Assembly (NCBI RefSeq): GCF_010093385.1
Contig: NZ_PDWV01000009.1
Span: forward strand, 20,528 to 84,527
Reading direction: 5' to 3'
Origin: Pseudoxanthomonas mexicana
Lineage (GTDB): Bacteria > Pseudomonadota > Gammaproteobacteria > Xanthomonadales > Xanthomonadaceae
Length of the DNA: 64,000 nucleotides
Under the pieces are notes generated by a model that was not told where the DNA came from, did not search any database, and saw only the letters and a list, made by a program, of their open reading frames with translations. Shown here one piece after another: positions 8,066 through 16,411 of this stretch; within the stretch, counting starts at the first letter, position 1; the number at the start of each line of letters is the position of its first letter. The translations under genes and the position numbers were made by a program.

Positions 8066-8497
8066 TCAGGCCTCCTGCACCTTCAATGTCATGCCGTTCA
8101 CGGCGACCACGCGGACCCGCATGCCCACCGGCAAGTCCGGGCCTTCCCCCGTCCAGAACGCATCGTCGATCTTCACCCGGCCGCGCCCCCCTTCGATGGC
8201 CTGGTCGAGCACGGCGACGCTGCCCACCAGCTGTTCCGCGCGTCGGTTCAACAGCGGCTTGTCGCTCTGCCGACCCTTGCCGCGGAACCACCGGCGATAG
8301 ACCGCCACCGAGATCAGCGCCAGCACCGAGAACAGCACCGCCTGCGCCAGCCAGCCGAGCCCGGGCGCCACCAGCACCACGAGCGCCATCGCCACCGCGG
8401 CGAAGCCGAACCACAGCATGAACGCGCCCGGCGCCATCGCCTCGGCGGCGAACAGCACCAGCGCTCCGATCGCCCAGAACGCGAACTTGAAGCTCAT
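8066..8497 (-). CDS. NfeD family membrane protein
   Basis: The 143-residue NfeD1b-type protein has membrane segments in the first about 60 residues and a C-terminal OB-fold domain (LVGSVAVLDQAIEGGRGRVKIDDAFWTGEGPD, given in part) with the typical G-x-V and W-x-GEGP positions. NfeD proteins pair with SPFH/stomatin proteins to organise membrane microdomains or quality control. The partner gene lies 1 bp upstream, so the two are co-expressed. The protease domain of long NfeD forms is absent, as expected for this short class. Confidence 0.92.
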   Translation of the reverse strand: MSFKFAFWAIGALVLFAAEAMAPGAFMLWFGFAAVAMALVVLVAPGLGWLAQAVLFSVLALISVAVYRRWFRGKGRQSDKPLLNRRAEQLVGSVAVLDQAIEGGRGRVKIDDAFWTGEGPDLPVGMRVRVVAVNGMTLKVQEA

Positions 8498-8498
8498 G

Positions 8499-9464
8499 TC
8501 AGGCTCCCGGAACGCGGGGCGGACGCGATGGCGCCGCCACCTGCTGCTTGTTCAGCGCCTCCTTGGCCAGTTCGGCGATGCCGGCGATGGAGCCGATCAC
8601 GCCGCTGGCCTCCATCGGCATCAGCACGAACTTCTGGTTCGGCGCCATGGCCAGTTCCTTGAAGGCCTCCACGTACTTCTGCGCGATGAAGTAGTTGATC
8701 GCCTGCCCGTCGCCCTGGGCGATGGCATTGGACACCAGCTCCGTCGCCTTGGCCTCCGCCTCGGCCAGGCGCTCGCGCGCCTCGGCCTCGCGGTAGGCAG
8801 CCTCGCGCTTGCCTTCGGCTTCCAGGATCGCACCCTGCTTTTCGCCTTCCGCGCGCAGGATTTCCGACGCCCGCGCGCCCTCGGCCTCGAGGATGGAAGC
8901 GCGCTTGTCGCGCTCGGCCTTCATCTGCCGGGCCATCGCATCCACCAGGTCGCGCGGCGGCTGGATGTCCTTGATCTCGATGCGGTTGACCTTCACGCCC
9001 CACGGGCTGGTCGCATGGTCCACCACGCCCAGCAGCTTGGCATTGATGGTCTCGCGCTGGCTGAGCGACTCGTCCAGGTCCATCGAGCCGATCACGGTGC
9101 GGATATTGGTCTGCACCAGCGCGATCATCGCCTGGTCCAGGCTGGACACCTCATACGCGGCCTTGGCCGCATCCAGCACCTGGAAGAAGACCACGCCGTC
9201 CACCTTCACCACCGCGTTGTCCTTGGTGATGACGTCCTGCGAAGGCACTTCGAACACCTGCTCCATCATGTTGACCTTGCGGCCGATGCTCTGCATGTAC
9301 GGGATCAGGAAGTGCAGGCCGGGGGACATCGTGTGGGTGTACCTGCCGAAATGCTCCACCGTGAACTCGTACCCCTGCGGCACCACGCGGACACCCTTGA
9401 AGAAGGTGACCACGATGAACAGCACCACCGCCGCAACCACCAGTGTGGAAAGACCGAACTCCAT
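8499..9464 (-). CDS. SPFH/Band 7 (stomatin-like, QmcA type) membrane protein
   Basis: The 321-residue protein has a single N-terminal membrane helix (about residues 5-24), a Band 7 domain with YEFTVEHFGRYTHTMSPGLHF and VDGVVFFQVLDAAKAAYEV, a long charged coiled coil rich in EAE/EAR repeats (about 185-245) and a C-terminal oligomerisation segment. This is the architecture of QmcA/slipin proteins, which assemble large ring cages on the membrane and associate with NfeD and FtsH-type proteases. It leads a three-gene unit with NfeD and an exported protein. A consensus TATAAT lies at 9495-9500, and AGGAAGG precedes the ATG. Confidence 0.93.
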   Translation of the reverse strand: MEFGLSTLVVAAVVLFIVVTFFKGVRVVPQGYEFTVEHFGRYTHTMSPGLHFLIPYMQSIGRKVNMMEQVFEVPSQDVITKDNAVVKVDGVVFFQVLDAAKAAYEVSSLDQAMIALVQTNIRTVIGSMDLDESLSQRETINAKLLGVVDHATSPWGVKVNRIEIKDIQPPRDLVDAMARQMKAERDKRASILEAEGARASEILRAEGEKQGAILEAEGKREAAYREAEARERLAEAEAKATELVSNAIAQGDGQAINYFIAQKYVEAFKELAMAPNQKFVLMPMEASGVIGSIAGIAELAKEALNKQQVAAPSRPPRVPGA

Positions 9465-9494
9465 TGCTGACCCCCTTCCTGTGACGATGGTCCG

Positions 9495-9500
9495 ATTATA
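9495..9500 (-). promoter_or_regulatory. -10 box of the SPFH-NfeD operon
   Basis: A consensus TATAAT on the minus strand, 30 bp before the SPFH ATG. The -35 region is GC-rich and weak. The gap is shared with the divergent sigma-factor gene. Confidence 0.55.
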
Positions 9501-9602
9501 GGCCTGGGCGGTCCCGGCGCCGTGCGCGGGAACTTCGGCGACCCTGCGACGGTATTGCCCGCTGCGGCATCCCTATGTCCGACAGCCCGGGAATCCCTCC
9601 GC

Positions 9603-10166
9603 TTGAGCCGATCGCAGTTCGCCATCGATGTCCCCGACAACCTGGTCGCGCGTGCGCGTACCGGCTGCCGGGAGGCGTTCGAGCAGATCTACCGGCGCTT
9701 CGAGCGCCCGGTCTTCACCCTGGCGCTGCGGATCTGCGGAGACCGGGAGGCCGCGGGCGATGTATTGCAGGACACCATGCTGAAGCTCTTCCACCATCTG
9801 TCCGATTACCGGGGCGACTGCCCCTTCTGGGGCTGGCTACGGCAGATCGCGGTCAACGAGGCGCTGCTGCGGCTGCGACGGCAGAAGCGCTTGGTCGCCG
9901 AAATCACAGTGGAGGAAGACGACCTGCCGCAGGACCAGGGTCTGCCGCCTGCGGCGGCAGCGGATGCTGCGCTGCTGCAACGCGCGCTCGAAGCGCTGCC
10001 CGCGGCAACGCGCAGCGTGCTGTGGCTTTACCACGCCGAGGGCTACACCCACGACGAGATCGCCGAGCTGATGCAGCGCACGCCCAGCTTCTCCAAATCG
10101 CAGGTCTCCCGCGGCACGCGTCGCCTGCGGGCACTGTTGAACATCGAGGACACCGTCCATGCCTGA
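9603..10166 (+). CDS. ECF-like RNA polymerase sigma factor
   Basis: The 187-residue product has region 2 (DNLVARARTGCREAFEQIY through RICGDREAAGDVLQDTMLKLF, with WGWLRQIAVNEAL) and region 4 (LEALPAATRSVLWLYHAEGYTHDEIAELM ... KSQVSRGTRRLRALL), each motif given in part. This is the ECF two-domain layout without region 3. The TTG at 9603 is preferred because homologous sigma factors begin just before DNLVARAR; a GTG at 9522 would add 27 unconserved residues. Its stop overlaps the next gene by 8 bp, the usual coupling of a sigma factor to a membrane-bound regulator. The target regulon is unknown, though autoregulation is likely by analogy. Confidence 0.88.
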   Translation: MSRSQFAIDVPDNLVARARTGCREAFEQIYRRFERPVFTLALRICGDREAAGDVLQDTMLKLFHHLSDYRGDCPFWGWLRQIAVNEALLRLRRQKRLVAEITVEEDDLPQDQGLPPAAAADAALLQRALEALPAATRSVLWLYHAEGYTHDEIAELMQRTPSFSKSQVSRGTRRLRALLNIEDTVHA

Positions 10167-10863
10167 TTCCCGCGCCCGCGAACCCCTGCCGCGCGACTGG
10201 GGCGATGCCTTCGGCGGCCTGCCGCTGGAAACCCCGCCGGAGGGCGCCTGGCAGCGTGTCGCCATCGCCCTGCCGCCCGCGCCCCATCGCACGCGATGGC
10301 GTCGTCCCGCGCTGGCGCTGGCGGCGACAGCCTTCTTCGCCGCGGTGGTCCCGCTGCTGCACTGGCGGACCACGGTGCACTCACCGCTGCCATCGCAGCC
10401 CGCCCCCCTGCCCGAGATCGCAACGAGCGCGCCCCTCGTGGCGACGCCGGAGCCGCTCGCCCGGACTTCGACCGTCGCGGAAGCGCAGGACGCGTCCACG
10501 TCGGCATGGTCCGCCCCCGCTTCCCGCGCACGGCAGACACCTGCGCGCGCCCTGCAGGCGCGACAGCACGATCCCGCCCGACTGGACGCGCTCTACACCG
10601 AATCCGCACGCCTGGAGGCCGTGCTGGCCCAATTGCCCGACACCACGGTCGGCAACGTGGCGATGCTCGCCGTCAGCGCCGATCTGCAGGATCAGGTCGC
10701 GCACATCGATCTCGCCCTCTCGCAGCCGGCCCTGCAGGAATCCGCGCGTGCCGCGCTGTGGCAGCAGCGCGTCGACACGCTGCGCCAGCTCACCGGCGTG
10801 GAAGCCACCCAACGCTGGCAGGTCGCCCTCAACGACACCTCCGCCGATACCGCCATCTACTGA
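10159..10863 (+). CDS. Putative membrane-anchored anti-sigma / sensor protein
   Basis: This 234-residue protein overlaps the sigma gene by 8 bp. It has a cytoplasmic segment of about 45 residues, one membrane helix (about 50-70, ALALAATAFFAAVVPLLHW), a Pro/Ala-rich linker and a helical periplasmic domain (ARLEAVLAQLPDTTVGNVAML ... DQVAHIDLALSQ). There is no zinc-binding HxxxCxxC motif, so it is not a classic ZAS anti-sigma factor. The role is inferred from position and topology only. Confidence 0.65.
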   Translation: MPDSRAREPLPRDWGDAFGGLPLETPPEGAWQRVAIALPPAPHRTRWRRPALALAATAFFAAVVPLLHWRTTVHSPLPSQPAPLPEIATSAPLVATPEPLARTSTVAEAQDASTSAWSAPASRARQTPARALQARQHDPARLDALYTESARLEAVLAQLPDTTVGNVAMLAVSADLQDQVAHIDLALSQPALQESARAALWQQRVDTLRQLTGVEATQRWQVALNDTSADTAIY

Positions 10864-10890
10864 CCCGAACACGCAACGAGGAGTCCCACC

Positions 10891-12072
10891 ATGCTCAAGC
10901 CCTTTTCCCGCACACTGCTGGCCCTTGCGCTGCTGTCGCCGCTGACGGTCCAGGCGCAGCAGGACGATGCGGCCCGACAGAAGGAACTGGAAGCCGCGCG
11001 CACCGAGCTGCGACGCGCCGCACAACGCGTGGCCGAACTCTCGCGAGGAGCCGACACGCTCCAGGCCCCGATACGGATCGACCGCGTCGTCGCGGGCCGG
11101 CCGCGACTGGGCGTGCTGTTGGCGGGCGACGACGAAGGCGTGCGCATCGCCGGCGTCACGCCGGACAGCGGCGCGGCCAGGGCCGGACTCAAGGCCGGCG
11201 ATCGCCTGGTGCGCGTGGGCGACGCCGCCATCACGGGCGACGGCGCCGACGCGCGCGTGGCGCATGCGCGCGCACTGCTGGCCGACCTCCGCGTCGATAC
11301 GCCCGTTCGGATCACCTACCAGCGCGATGGCGGGACGCACGAGGCCAGCATCACGCCCACGCCGGTATCGCCGCGCTTCGCCTTCGACGGGCAGGGACCG
11401 GGCCGTGCCTTCTTCCTCGGCGGCGAAGACGGCATGCCCTGGATCGAAGGCGTGCCGGTGCCGATGGATCAGATCACGAACGTCATCTCGCCTGAGGTCC
11501 AGCGCGAACTCCGCCAACTCGGCAGGCTGGGCGACTGCAAGCGCGAGGATTGCCATCTTCCGGCGCTGGCGCCGGCCTTCCGCTGGAGCAATCTCAACCT
11601 GGCGACGGTCGATGCCTCGCTGGGCCGCTACTTCGGCACCGATGCCGGCGTGCTCGTCCTGTCCGTCGGCGAGGAACTCGAAGGCCTGCAGCCGGGCGAC
11701 GTGATCCGCAAGGTGGACGGCGCACCGGTGACGTCGCCCCGCGACGTCACCCAGGCACTGCGCGGCAAGCCGGAAGAGGCCAAGGTCGCGATCGAATACC
11801 TGCGTGACCGGCAGGTACGGACCGGCACGGTGACCGTACCGAAGGCCGCCACGCTCCGCTTGCCCGCGACATCGCGCATCGTCGTCAAGCCGCGGGTGGC
11901 CGCGACCGTCGGCAAGACACCGGCCGTGGTAGAGCGCCGTCGCGTGATGATCGTCGATCAGGACGGCAAGGTGCAGACCTTCGAAGACGACGGCGAGGAC
12001 ACGCCCCTGCCCTCTCCGCCGCCCGCACCTCAGGCGCCGCCCGCCGGCAAGGGCGGCGGCACCCTCATCTGA
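10891..12072 (+). CDS. Exported protein with two PDZ domains
   Basis: The 393-residue protein has a signal peptide (about residues 1-23, VQAQ), a helical coiled segment (KELEAARTELRRAAQRVAEL), PDZ 1 (about 68-155: RPRLGVLLAGDDEGVRIAGV, ARAGLKAGDRLVRVGD) and PDZ 2 (about 235-310: LEGLQPGDVIRKVDGAPV). No protease catalytic domain is present, unlike DegS or DegP. Being the third gene of the sigma and membrane-protein unit, it may sense or scaffold unfolded envelope proteins; this is inference. It is followed by a strong terminator, which closes the three-gene operon. Confidence 0.8.
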   Translation: MLKPFSRTLLALALLSPLTVQAQQDDAARQKELEAARTELRRAAQRVAELSRGADTLQAPIRIDRVVAGRPRLGVLLAGDDEGVRIAGVTPDSGAARAGLKAGDRLVRVGDAAITGDGADARVAHARALLADLRVDTPVRITYQRDGGTHEASITPTPVSPRFAFDGQGPGRAFFLGGEDGMPWIEGVPVPMDQITNVISPEVQRELRQLGRLGDCKREDCHLPALAPAFRWSNLNLATVDASLGRYFGTDAGVLVLSVGEELEGLQPGDVIRKVDGAPVTSPRDVTQALRGKPEEAKVAIEYLRDRQVRTGTVTVPKAATLRLPATSRIVVKPRVAATVGKTPAVVERRRVMIVDQDGKVQTFEDDGEDTPLPSPPPAPQAPPAGKGGGTLI

Positions 12073-12107
12073 TACGCATCATTAGAAGAGAAGCGCGTGA
12101 ATCCCCT

Positions 12108-12134
12108 ACCCCCGCGACCGCGGGGGTCTTTTTT
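12108..12134 (+). terminator. Rho-independent terminator of the sigma/PDZ operon
   Basis: ACCCCCGC (12108-12115) and GCGGGGGT (12120-12127) form an 8-bp stem with loop GACC, followed by CTTTTTT. It lies 36 bp after the PDZ gene stop. Confidence 0.9.
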
Positions 12135-12170
12135 GCAAAGACCGGCCCGTCCCTGTGCCGGAGAGAAGCT

Positions 12171-13124
12171 TCAGCGCGACGCCGCGGCAGCGCGTTCCAC
12201 CGGCGCCGGCTCCACCCAGTCGGCGAACACCCGGGCGATGTCCGCGTCCGCCCCCGTTTTGCCTGCCTGGATCTCACCCGCCTGCGTGAACAACGGAATG
12301 ATCATTGCCATGCCGTCCACCTTGGTCTTCAGGTGGACGCCCGGGGCGACGGACAGGAAGCGGTCCCAGCGCGCGCGCACCCTGGCCCAGTAGCCGGCGG
12401 TCGCCTGCCAGTAGTCGCGCGCGGGCGTGAAGTCGACCTCGGTAGTCTTCAGGTAATCGTTGAAGCCGAATTCGCGCGCCAGTTCCACCTGCGTTCCGTC
12501 TGGCCTGCGCAGCACCTTGGTGTTGAACTGCTCATGGGTCCAGCCGTTCGGCGTCAGGGTGTGGCGGTTGACCACGGAGAGCGCGTTGTAATCGCTGCGC
12601 CGGGTGTACTCGCGGCGCGGCAGCGGGCGCCAGCTCAGGTCGCTGGTCCAGGTGGCCACGCCGTTTCGGTAGTCCCAGCGCCCCGTCCCGCAGTAGCGCG
12701 GCGCATCGCTGACCTCGTACACGCACTGCGTCCAGGCGCCCCGTGTCGCGTCGGGCGCCATCGCGCGCACGCGCCATGTCTGGTCGTCGCTGAACTCGAA
12801 GCGCGTCGGCGCCTCGTAGGTCCAGTCCTGGCGCCAGTGCTTGGTGACGTGGCCGCTCTTGGGATCGACCAGGAGGTGTTGCAGGACGATCCGGGTGGGC
12901 GTGTCCTCGACGACGATGACGGTCTCATCGCCGCCACTGCGCATGGCGGGCTGGCGCTCGTAGCCCGGCTGCAGCAGGACGGTTTCGTCGAAGGCGAAGT
13001 CGACGGCGTAGTCGCCCTGCATCGCCAGGATGGCCTGGCGGTCGCGGACGGGATCGGCGGCCCAGGCCTGGCCGACGGACAGCAGCAGCGTGGTGCACAC
13101 CACGGTGGCGACCGGTTTTTTCAT
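12171..13124 (-). CDS. Exported DUF6607-like protein of the heme operon
   Basis: The 317-residue protein carries a signal peptide (MKKPVATVVCTTLLLSVGQA, cleavage near AWAAD). The mature part has conserved-looking RQAILAMQGDYAVDFAFDET, HWRQDWTYE and SDYNALSVVNRHT. It resembles the family I know as DUF6607, often found beside heme or TonB receptor genes, but the assignment is from memory. ATG 13124 is chosen because AGGA lies 7 nt upstream and the signal peptide starts there. It is the last gene of the hemP operon, so a role in heme handling in the periplasm is plausible. Confidence 0.72.
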   Translation of the reverse strand: MKKPVATVVCTTLLLSVGQAWAADPVRDRQAILAMQGDYAVDFAFDETVLLQPGYERQPAMRSGGDETVIVVEDTPTRIVLQHLLVDPKSGHVTKHWRQDWTYEAPTRFEFSDDQTWRVRAMAPDATRGAWTQCVYEVSDAPRYCGTGRWDYRNGVATWTSDLSWRPLPRREYTRRSDYNALSVVNRHTLTPNGWTHEQFNTKVLRRPDGTQVELAREFGFNDYLKTTEVDFTPARDYWQATAGYWARVRARWDRFLSVAPGVHLKTKVDGMAMIIPLFTQAGEIQAGKTGADADIARVFADWVEPAPVERAAAASR

Positions 13125-13135
13125 GGGGTTTCCTC

Positions 13136-13771
13136 TCATGTTCTTCTGACCAGCGGAATGACGTTGTCGCCCGCCTCACGGGCTTCCTCCGCAGGGGAGG
13201 CATCGGAAGGCTGATGGGATGAAAACGGCAGGCCGATGTCGGTGCGGGGCCCGCCCTCCAGATCGGCCCCTTCCGCCTGCGCGAGGCGCTGCGCGGTGGT
13301 GGCGCTCAGCATCGACATCAATGGCAGGCTGGCGGCCAGCACCGGCAGCGCCCCGGGCTGCGGTAACGCGTGCAGGTGCAGTACGCAGGCCCGCCATTGC
13401 CCGCCGAGCAGGCGGCCGGCAAGGCGACGCCACAGGCGGTCCGCCAGCCCGCCCGCGTCGGCATCCCGGCCGGTCGGCAACGACGCCGCCAACCGATCCC
13501 ACGCGACGAAGTCGCTGTCCGGCAACAGGCACAGGCGCCAGCAGCAGCGGCCCTGTGCATCGAAGAACAGCAAGCGTTCGTCGAGTCCGTCGCTGCCCAC
13601 GCCAGTGTGGACTTCCACCCGCACGGCCTGCTGCCAACCGGCGAGCTCGCTGCCCTGCTGCGTGCGGTACAGGCACAGCACCGGACCCAGCGCCGCCAGC
13701 TGCGTGGCGGTGGGGAACGCATCGCTCACGTCGCCGAACACGGGACCTGGCATCACGCGCAGCGTCGCCAT
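13136..13771 (-). CDS. HemS/HmuS-like heme-utilisation protein (single-repeat form)
   Basis: The 211-residue cytoplasmic protein starts 6 bp after the TonB receptor stop. The segment LGPVLCLYRTQQGSELAGW ... VRVEVHTGVGSDGLDERLLFFDAQGRCCWRLCLL (given in part) resembles one repeat of HemS/HmuS-type heme-trafficking proteins, which have two repeats and about 340 residues. This one is shorter and I see no certain heme-ligating His, so it may be a diverged chaperone rather than a degrading enzyme. Its place between the receptor and the DUF6607-like gene supports a heme role. Confidence in the exact family is modest. Confidence 0.6.
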   Translation of the reverse strand: MATLRVMPGPVFGDVSDAFPTATQLAALGPVLCLYRTQQGSELAGWQQAVRVEVHTGVGSDGLDERLLFFDAQGRCCWRLCLLPDSDFVAWDRLAASLPTGRDADAGGLADRLWRRLAGRLLGGQWRACVLHLHALPQPGALPVLAASLPLMSMLSATTAQRLAQAEGADLEGGPRTDIGLPFSSHQPSDASPAEEAREAGDNVIPLVRRT

Positions 13772-13776
13772 GGCGG

Positions 13777-15990
13777 TTACCAGCTCACGGCAAGGCTGGC
13801 CGACAGGCTGCGACCCGGCGCGGTATAGCGGGCCAGCGTCGTACTGGTGTCCAGCACCAGCGCGATGTCGCCGGCCTCGATATAGGTGCGGTCCCCCAGG
13901 TTGAACACACCGACGTTGAACCGGGCCCCGGGCGCGAAGTTCCAGTGCGCATACAGGTCGAGCACGCCATAGCCTGGCTGGCGGTAGTAGGCCGGATCGG
14001 AGACGCGGCGCTTGCGGTCGACAAACCGACCCGCCAGCTCCGCACCCCATGACGGCGCGTCGTACGCCAGACCCAGCGTCGCGGTCAGCGGGTCCACGCT
14101 GGCCAGCGGTGTATCGGCGCTGCGATCCTCGCCGCGCGACCACGCGGCCGCGCCGCGCAGCGACCAGCCGTCCCACGCATCGGACAGCGCACCGATGTCC
14201 AAGCCCGCCTTGAACTCCACGCCATGGATCTGCGCTTCGGAAATGTTCTGCGACTGGTAGACCATCAACCCGTCATCGTTGTAGCCGATGAAGCGCATCG
14301 ACTCGATGAAGTCGTCGTAGCGGTTGTAGTAGCCCGACAGGCTGGCGTACGCCGCCTTCCCGGCGTAGCGGACGCCCAGTTCCACGCCATCGCTGGTTTC
14401 CGGCTTCAGGTTCGGGTTGGCGATCGCCGTGTAGCCGAACTGCACGTTGGTGAAGCCGATGTTGACGTCGTTGTACGGCGGCGAGCGGAAGCCGTGCGCA
14501 TAGCCGCCGAACAGCGACCATGCGGGTGCGAACCTCCACACCACGCCCAGCTTGGGCGACACGGCGGTCTCGCGGATGTCCGCCAGCGCCAGGCCCGGGT
14601 TGTCGGTGTCGAAGATGGCATCGTGCCGGGGATCGAGCCGGTAGTGATCCACGCGCAGGCCCGGCACCAGCCGGAACGTGCCGTCGGCGAAACCGATCTC
14701 GTCCTGCACATACAGTGCGGCGGTCGTGGTCCTGCTGATGGGGAAGTCGCGCACGGGGAACGTATCAGGCGACATCACCGGCGTGCTCACGCCGGTCAGC
14801 GGGAACGTGCGCAGACCATCGCGCTTCTGCCGCGTCTCGGTGCCCGCGATGTCCAGGCCGTAGATCAGGTCATGCCGGACCGATGCACCGAACGCCTTGC
14901 GGAAATTCGCCTGCAGACCGTAGGTCCGCTGGTCGAAATTGAACGCGCGCTCGCGGATGTCGCGCAGCGTCGCCGCCGGCAGCGTCCGTTCCTCGCGCGT
15001 GTACTGGGTGGTCTCGCTGTCCTGGCGGTAAACCTGCCAGTCCAGGCTGTCGGCGAAACCGGCCGACAGGTCGTCCCATTCGTGCGCGAAGGCGACGCGC
15101 GCACGCGACTGGTGGTCGCGCGCGATCACGCGATCATTGTTGGCGCGCGTCAGCGACTGGTAGCCCTGCTGGGTCAACAGATCGGTGTCGGCACTGTCTT
15201 CGTTGCCCTCCACCGTCAGGCGGAAGCGCTGCCCTTCAGTCGGCGAGAAGACCAGCTTCGTCAGCAGGCTACGGCCGTCCCGCTCCTGCGGATTGGGCAG
15301 CGTGCGCGCGCCGCCGACGCCGGCGACATCGCCCTGATTTTCGGTTTCCTGACCCTGTCGATGGCCCACGCTGACCAGGCCGCTCCAGCGCTCGCCGCCG
15401 AACGCCGCGGTGGCGTTGCCGAACAGGCCATTCCAGCTGCCGTCATAGCCAAGGCGGAAGCCGAAGTACGCATCCTTCTCGTCGTCGAGATAGTCCGACG
15501 GGTCCCTGGTGATGAAGGAGACCACGCCGCCGAGCGCGTCCGAGCCGTACAGCGAACTGGACGGTCCACGCACGATCTCGACCTGCTTCAGCGTATCGAG
15601 GTCAACGAAGTTGCGGTTCGCATTCGAGAAGCTGCCGATCGAGAACGCATCCGGCACCGGGATGCCATCGGTCTGGATGCGCACGCGGTTGCCCTCCAGG
15701 CCGCGGATGCGGAAACCGCCCAGACCGAAGCGGCCGAAGCTCGAGGTCACCGTGACGCCGGGCTCGTAGCGCACCAGGCCCTTGATGTCGCGCACCAGGC
15801 GGTCGTCCAGTTCCTCGCGATCGATGACACTGACTGTATTGGGTACGTCGGCGACGGCGCGCTCGCTGCGCGTGGCGGTGACCTGGATGCGCTCGAACTC
15901 CCGCGTGGCGGTGTCGGCGGATGTTTCGGCACGGGCATGGCCGGCAAGGGCCAGCCACACGGCCGCGGTGAGCAGCGTGGGGCGCTTCAT
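13777..15990 (-). CDS. TonB-dependent heme/hemoglobin receptor
   Basis: The 737-residue outer-membrane receptor has a signal peptide ending near HARA, a TonB box-like FERIQVTATRSER, a plug domain (VPNTVSVIDREELDD, GGFRIRGLEGNRVRIQTDGI, VEIVRGPSSSLYGSDALGG), a 22-strand barrel and a terminal aromatic strand ending SLAVSW. The LYGSDALGG plug and barrel style match the heme/hemoglobin receptor class, and the upstream hemP supports this. ATG 15990 is preferred; the alternative at 16002 abuts the AGGA. It sits downstream of hemP under the Fur-like box at 16364-16382. Energised by TonB-ExbBD. Confidence 0.88.
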   Translation of the reverse strand: MKRPTLLTAAVWLALAGHARAETSADTATREFERIQVTATRSERAVADVPNTVSVIDREELDDRLVRDIKGLVRYEPGVTVTSSFGRFGLGGFRIRGLEGNRVRIQTDGIPVPDAFSIGSFSNANRNFVDLDTLKQVEIVRGPSSSLYGSDALGGVVSFITRDPSDYLDDEKDAYFGFRLGYDGSWNGLFGNATAAFGGERWSGLVSVGHRQGQETENQGDVAGVGGARTLPNPQERDGRSLLTKLVFSPTEGQRFRLTVEGNEDSADTDLLTQQGYQSLTRANNDRVIARDHQSRARVAFAHEWDDLSAGFADSLDWQVYRQDSETTQYTREERTLPAATLRDIRERAFNFDQRTYGLQANFRKAFGASVRHDLIYGLDIAGTETRQKRDGLRTFPLTGVSTPVMSPDTFPVRDFPISRTTTAALYVQDEIGFADGTFRLVPGLRVDHYRLDPRHDAIFDTDNPGLALADIRETAVSPKLGVVWRFAPAWSLFGGYAHGFRSPPYNDVNIGFTNVQFGYTAIANPNLKPETSDGVELGVRYAGKAAYASLSGYYNRYDDFIESMRFIGYNDDGLMVYQSQNISEAQIHGVEFKAGLDIGALSDAWDGWSLRGAAAWSRGEDRSADTPLASVDPLTATLGLAYDAPSWGAELAGRFVDRKRRVSDPAYYRQPGYGVLDLYAHWNFAPGARFNVGVFNLGDRTYIEAGDIALVLDTSTTLARYTAPGRSLSASLAVSW

Positions 15991-16126
15991 GGCGTACAGC
16001 ATTCCTGTGGGGGATGAAGACCCGGAAGGCTGGCGGCCGGAGAATCCTTGGCTGGCGCCCGGTGGAGAGAGAAGGTGTTATGCAGCGGCGCGGCGCGACG
16101 ATGCACCGTCGCGACGAGGGTTCGGC

Positions 16127-16333
16127 CTACTTGGTGAGGATCAGCTTGTCGTTGCTGGTGTGGCGCAGGCGAAACACGCGGTCGCCGTGGCGGATGAGGA
16201 CTTCGCGCTGCCCTTTCAGCAGGGCGGTGCTGTCCAGGGCGTCCTCGGCCTGCGGCCGGGCGTGCGACAGGGAAAGGCGCTCGCGCAGCGCCAGCGAATC
16301 GGACGTGGGCAATGCGGTGACGTTCGAGATCAT
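16127..16333 (-). CDS. hemP: Hemin uptake protein HemP
   Basis: This small 68-residue protein ends in the diagnostic HemP segment LLKGQREVLIRHGDRVFRLR followed by HTSNDKLILTK. HemP proteins are short, conserved first genes of heme-uptake operons; in some proteobacteria they act as regulators or are needed for heme use. It lies directly after the Fur-like box and 137 bp before the receptor gene, and is co-directional. The N-terminal about 30 residues are poorly conserved in the family. Expression under iron limitation is expected. Confidence 0.9.
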   Translation of the reverse strand: MISNVTALPTSDSLALRERLSLSHARPQAEDALDSTALLKGQREVLIRHGDRVFRLRHTSNDKLILTK

Positions 16334-16363
16334 CGGGAAGCTCCAGGACGGAACGCCAATGAT

Positions 16364-16382
16364 GATAATGATTCTTATTTGC
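16364..16382 (-). promoter_or_regulatory. Fur-like box upstream of hemP
   Basis: On the plus strand GATAATGATTCTTATTTGC matches the Fur consensus GATAATGATAATCATTATC well in the left half and partly in the right. It lies 30 bp before the hemP start, in a short gap between two minus-strand genes. Confidence 0.75.
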
Positions 16383-16411
16383 GAGTCAACACCCCGGATG
16401 GGGCTCCCGCC

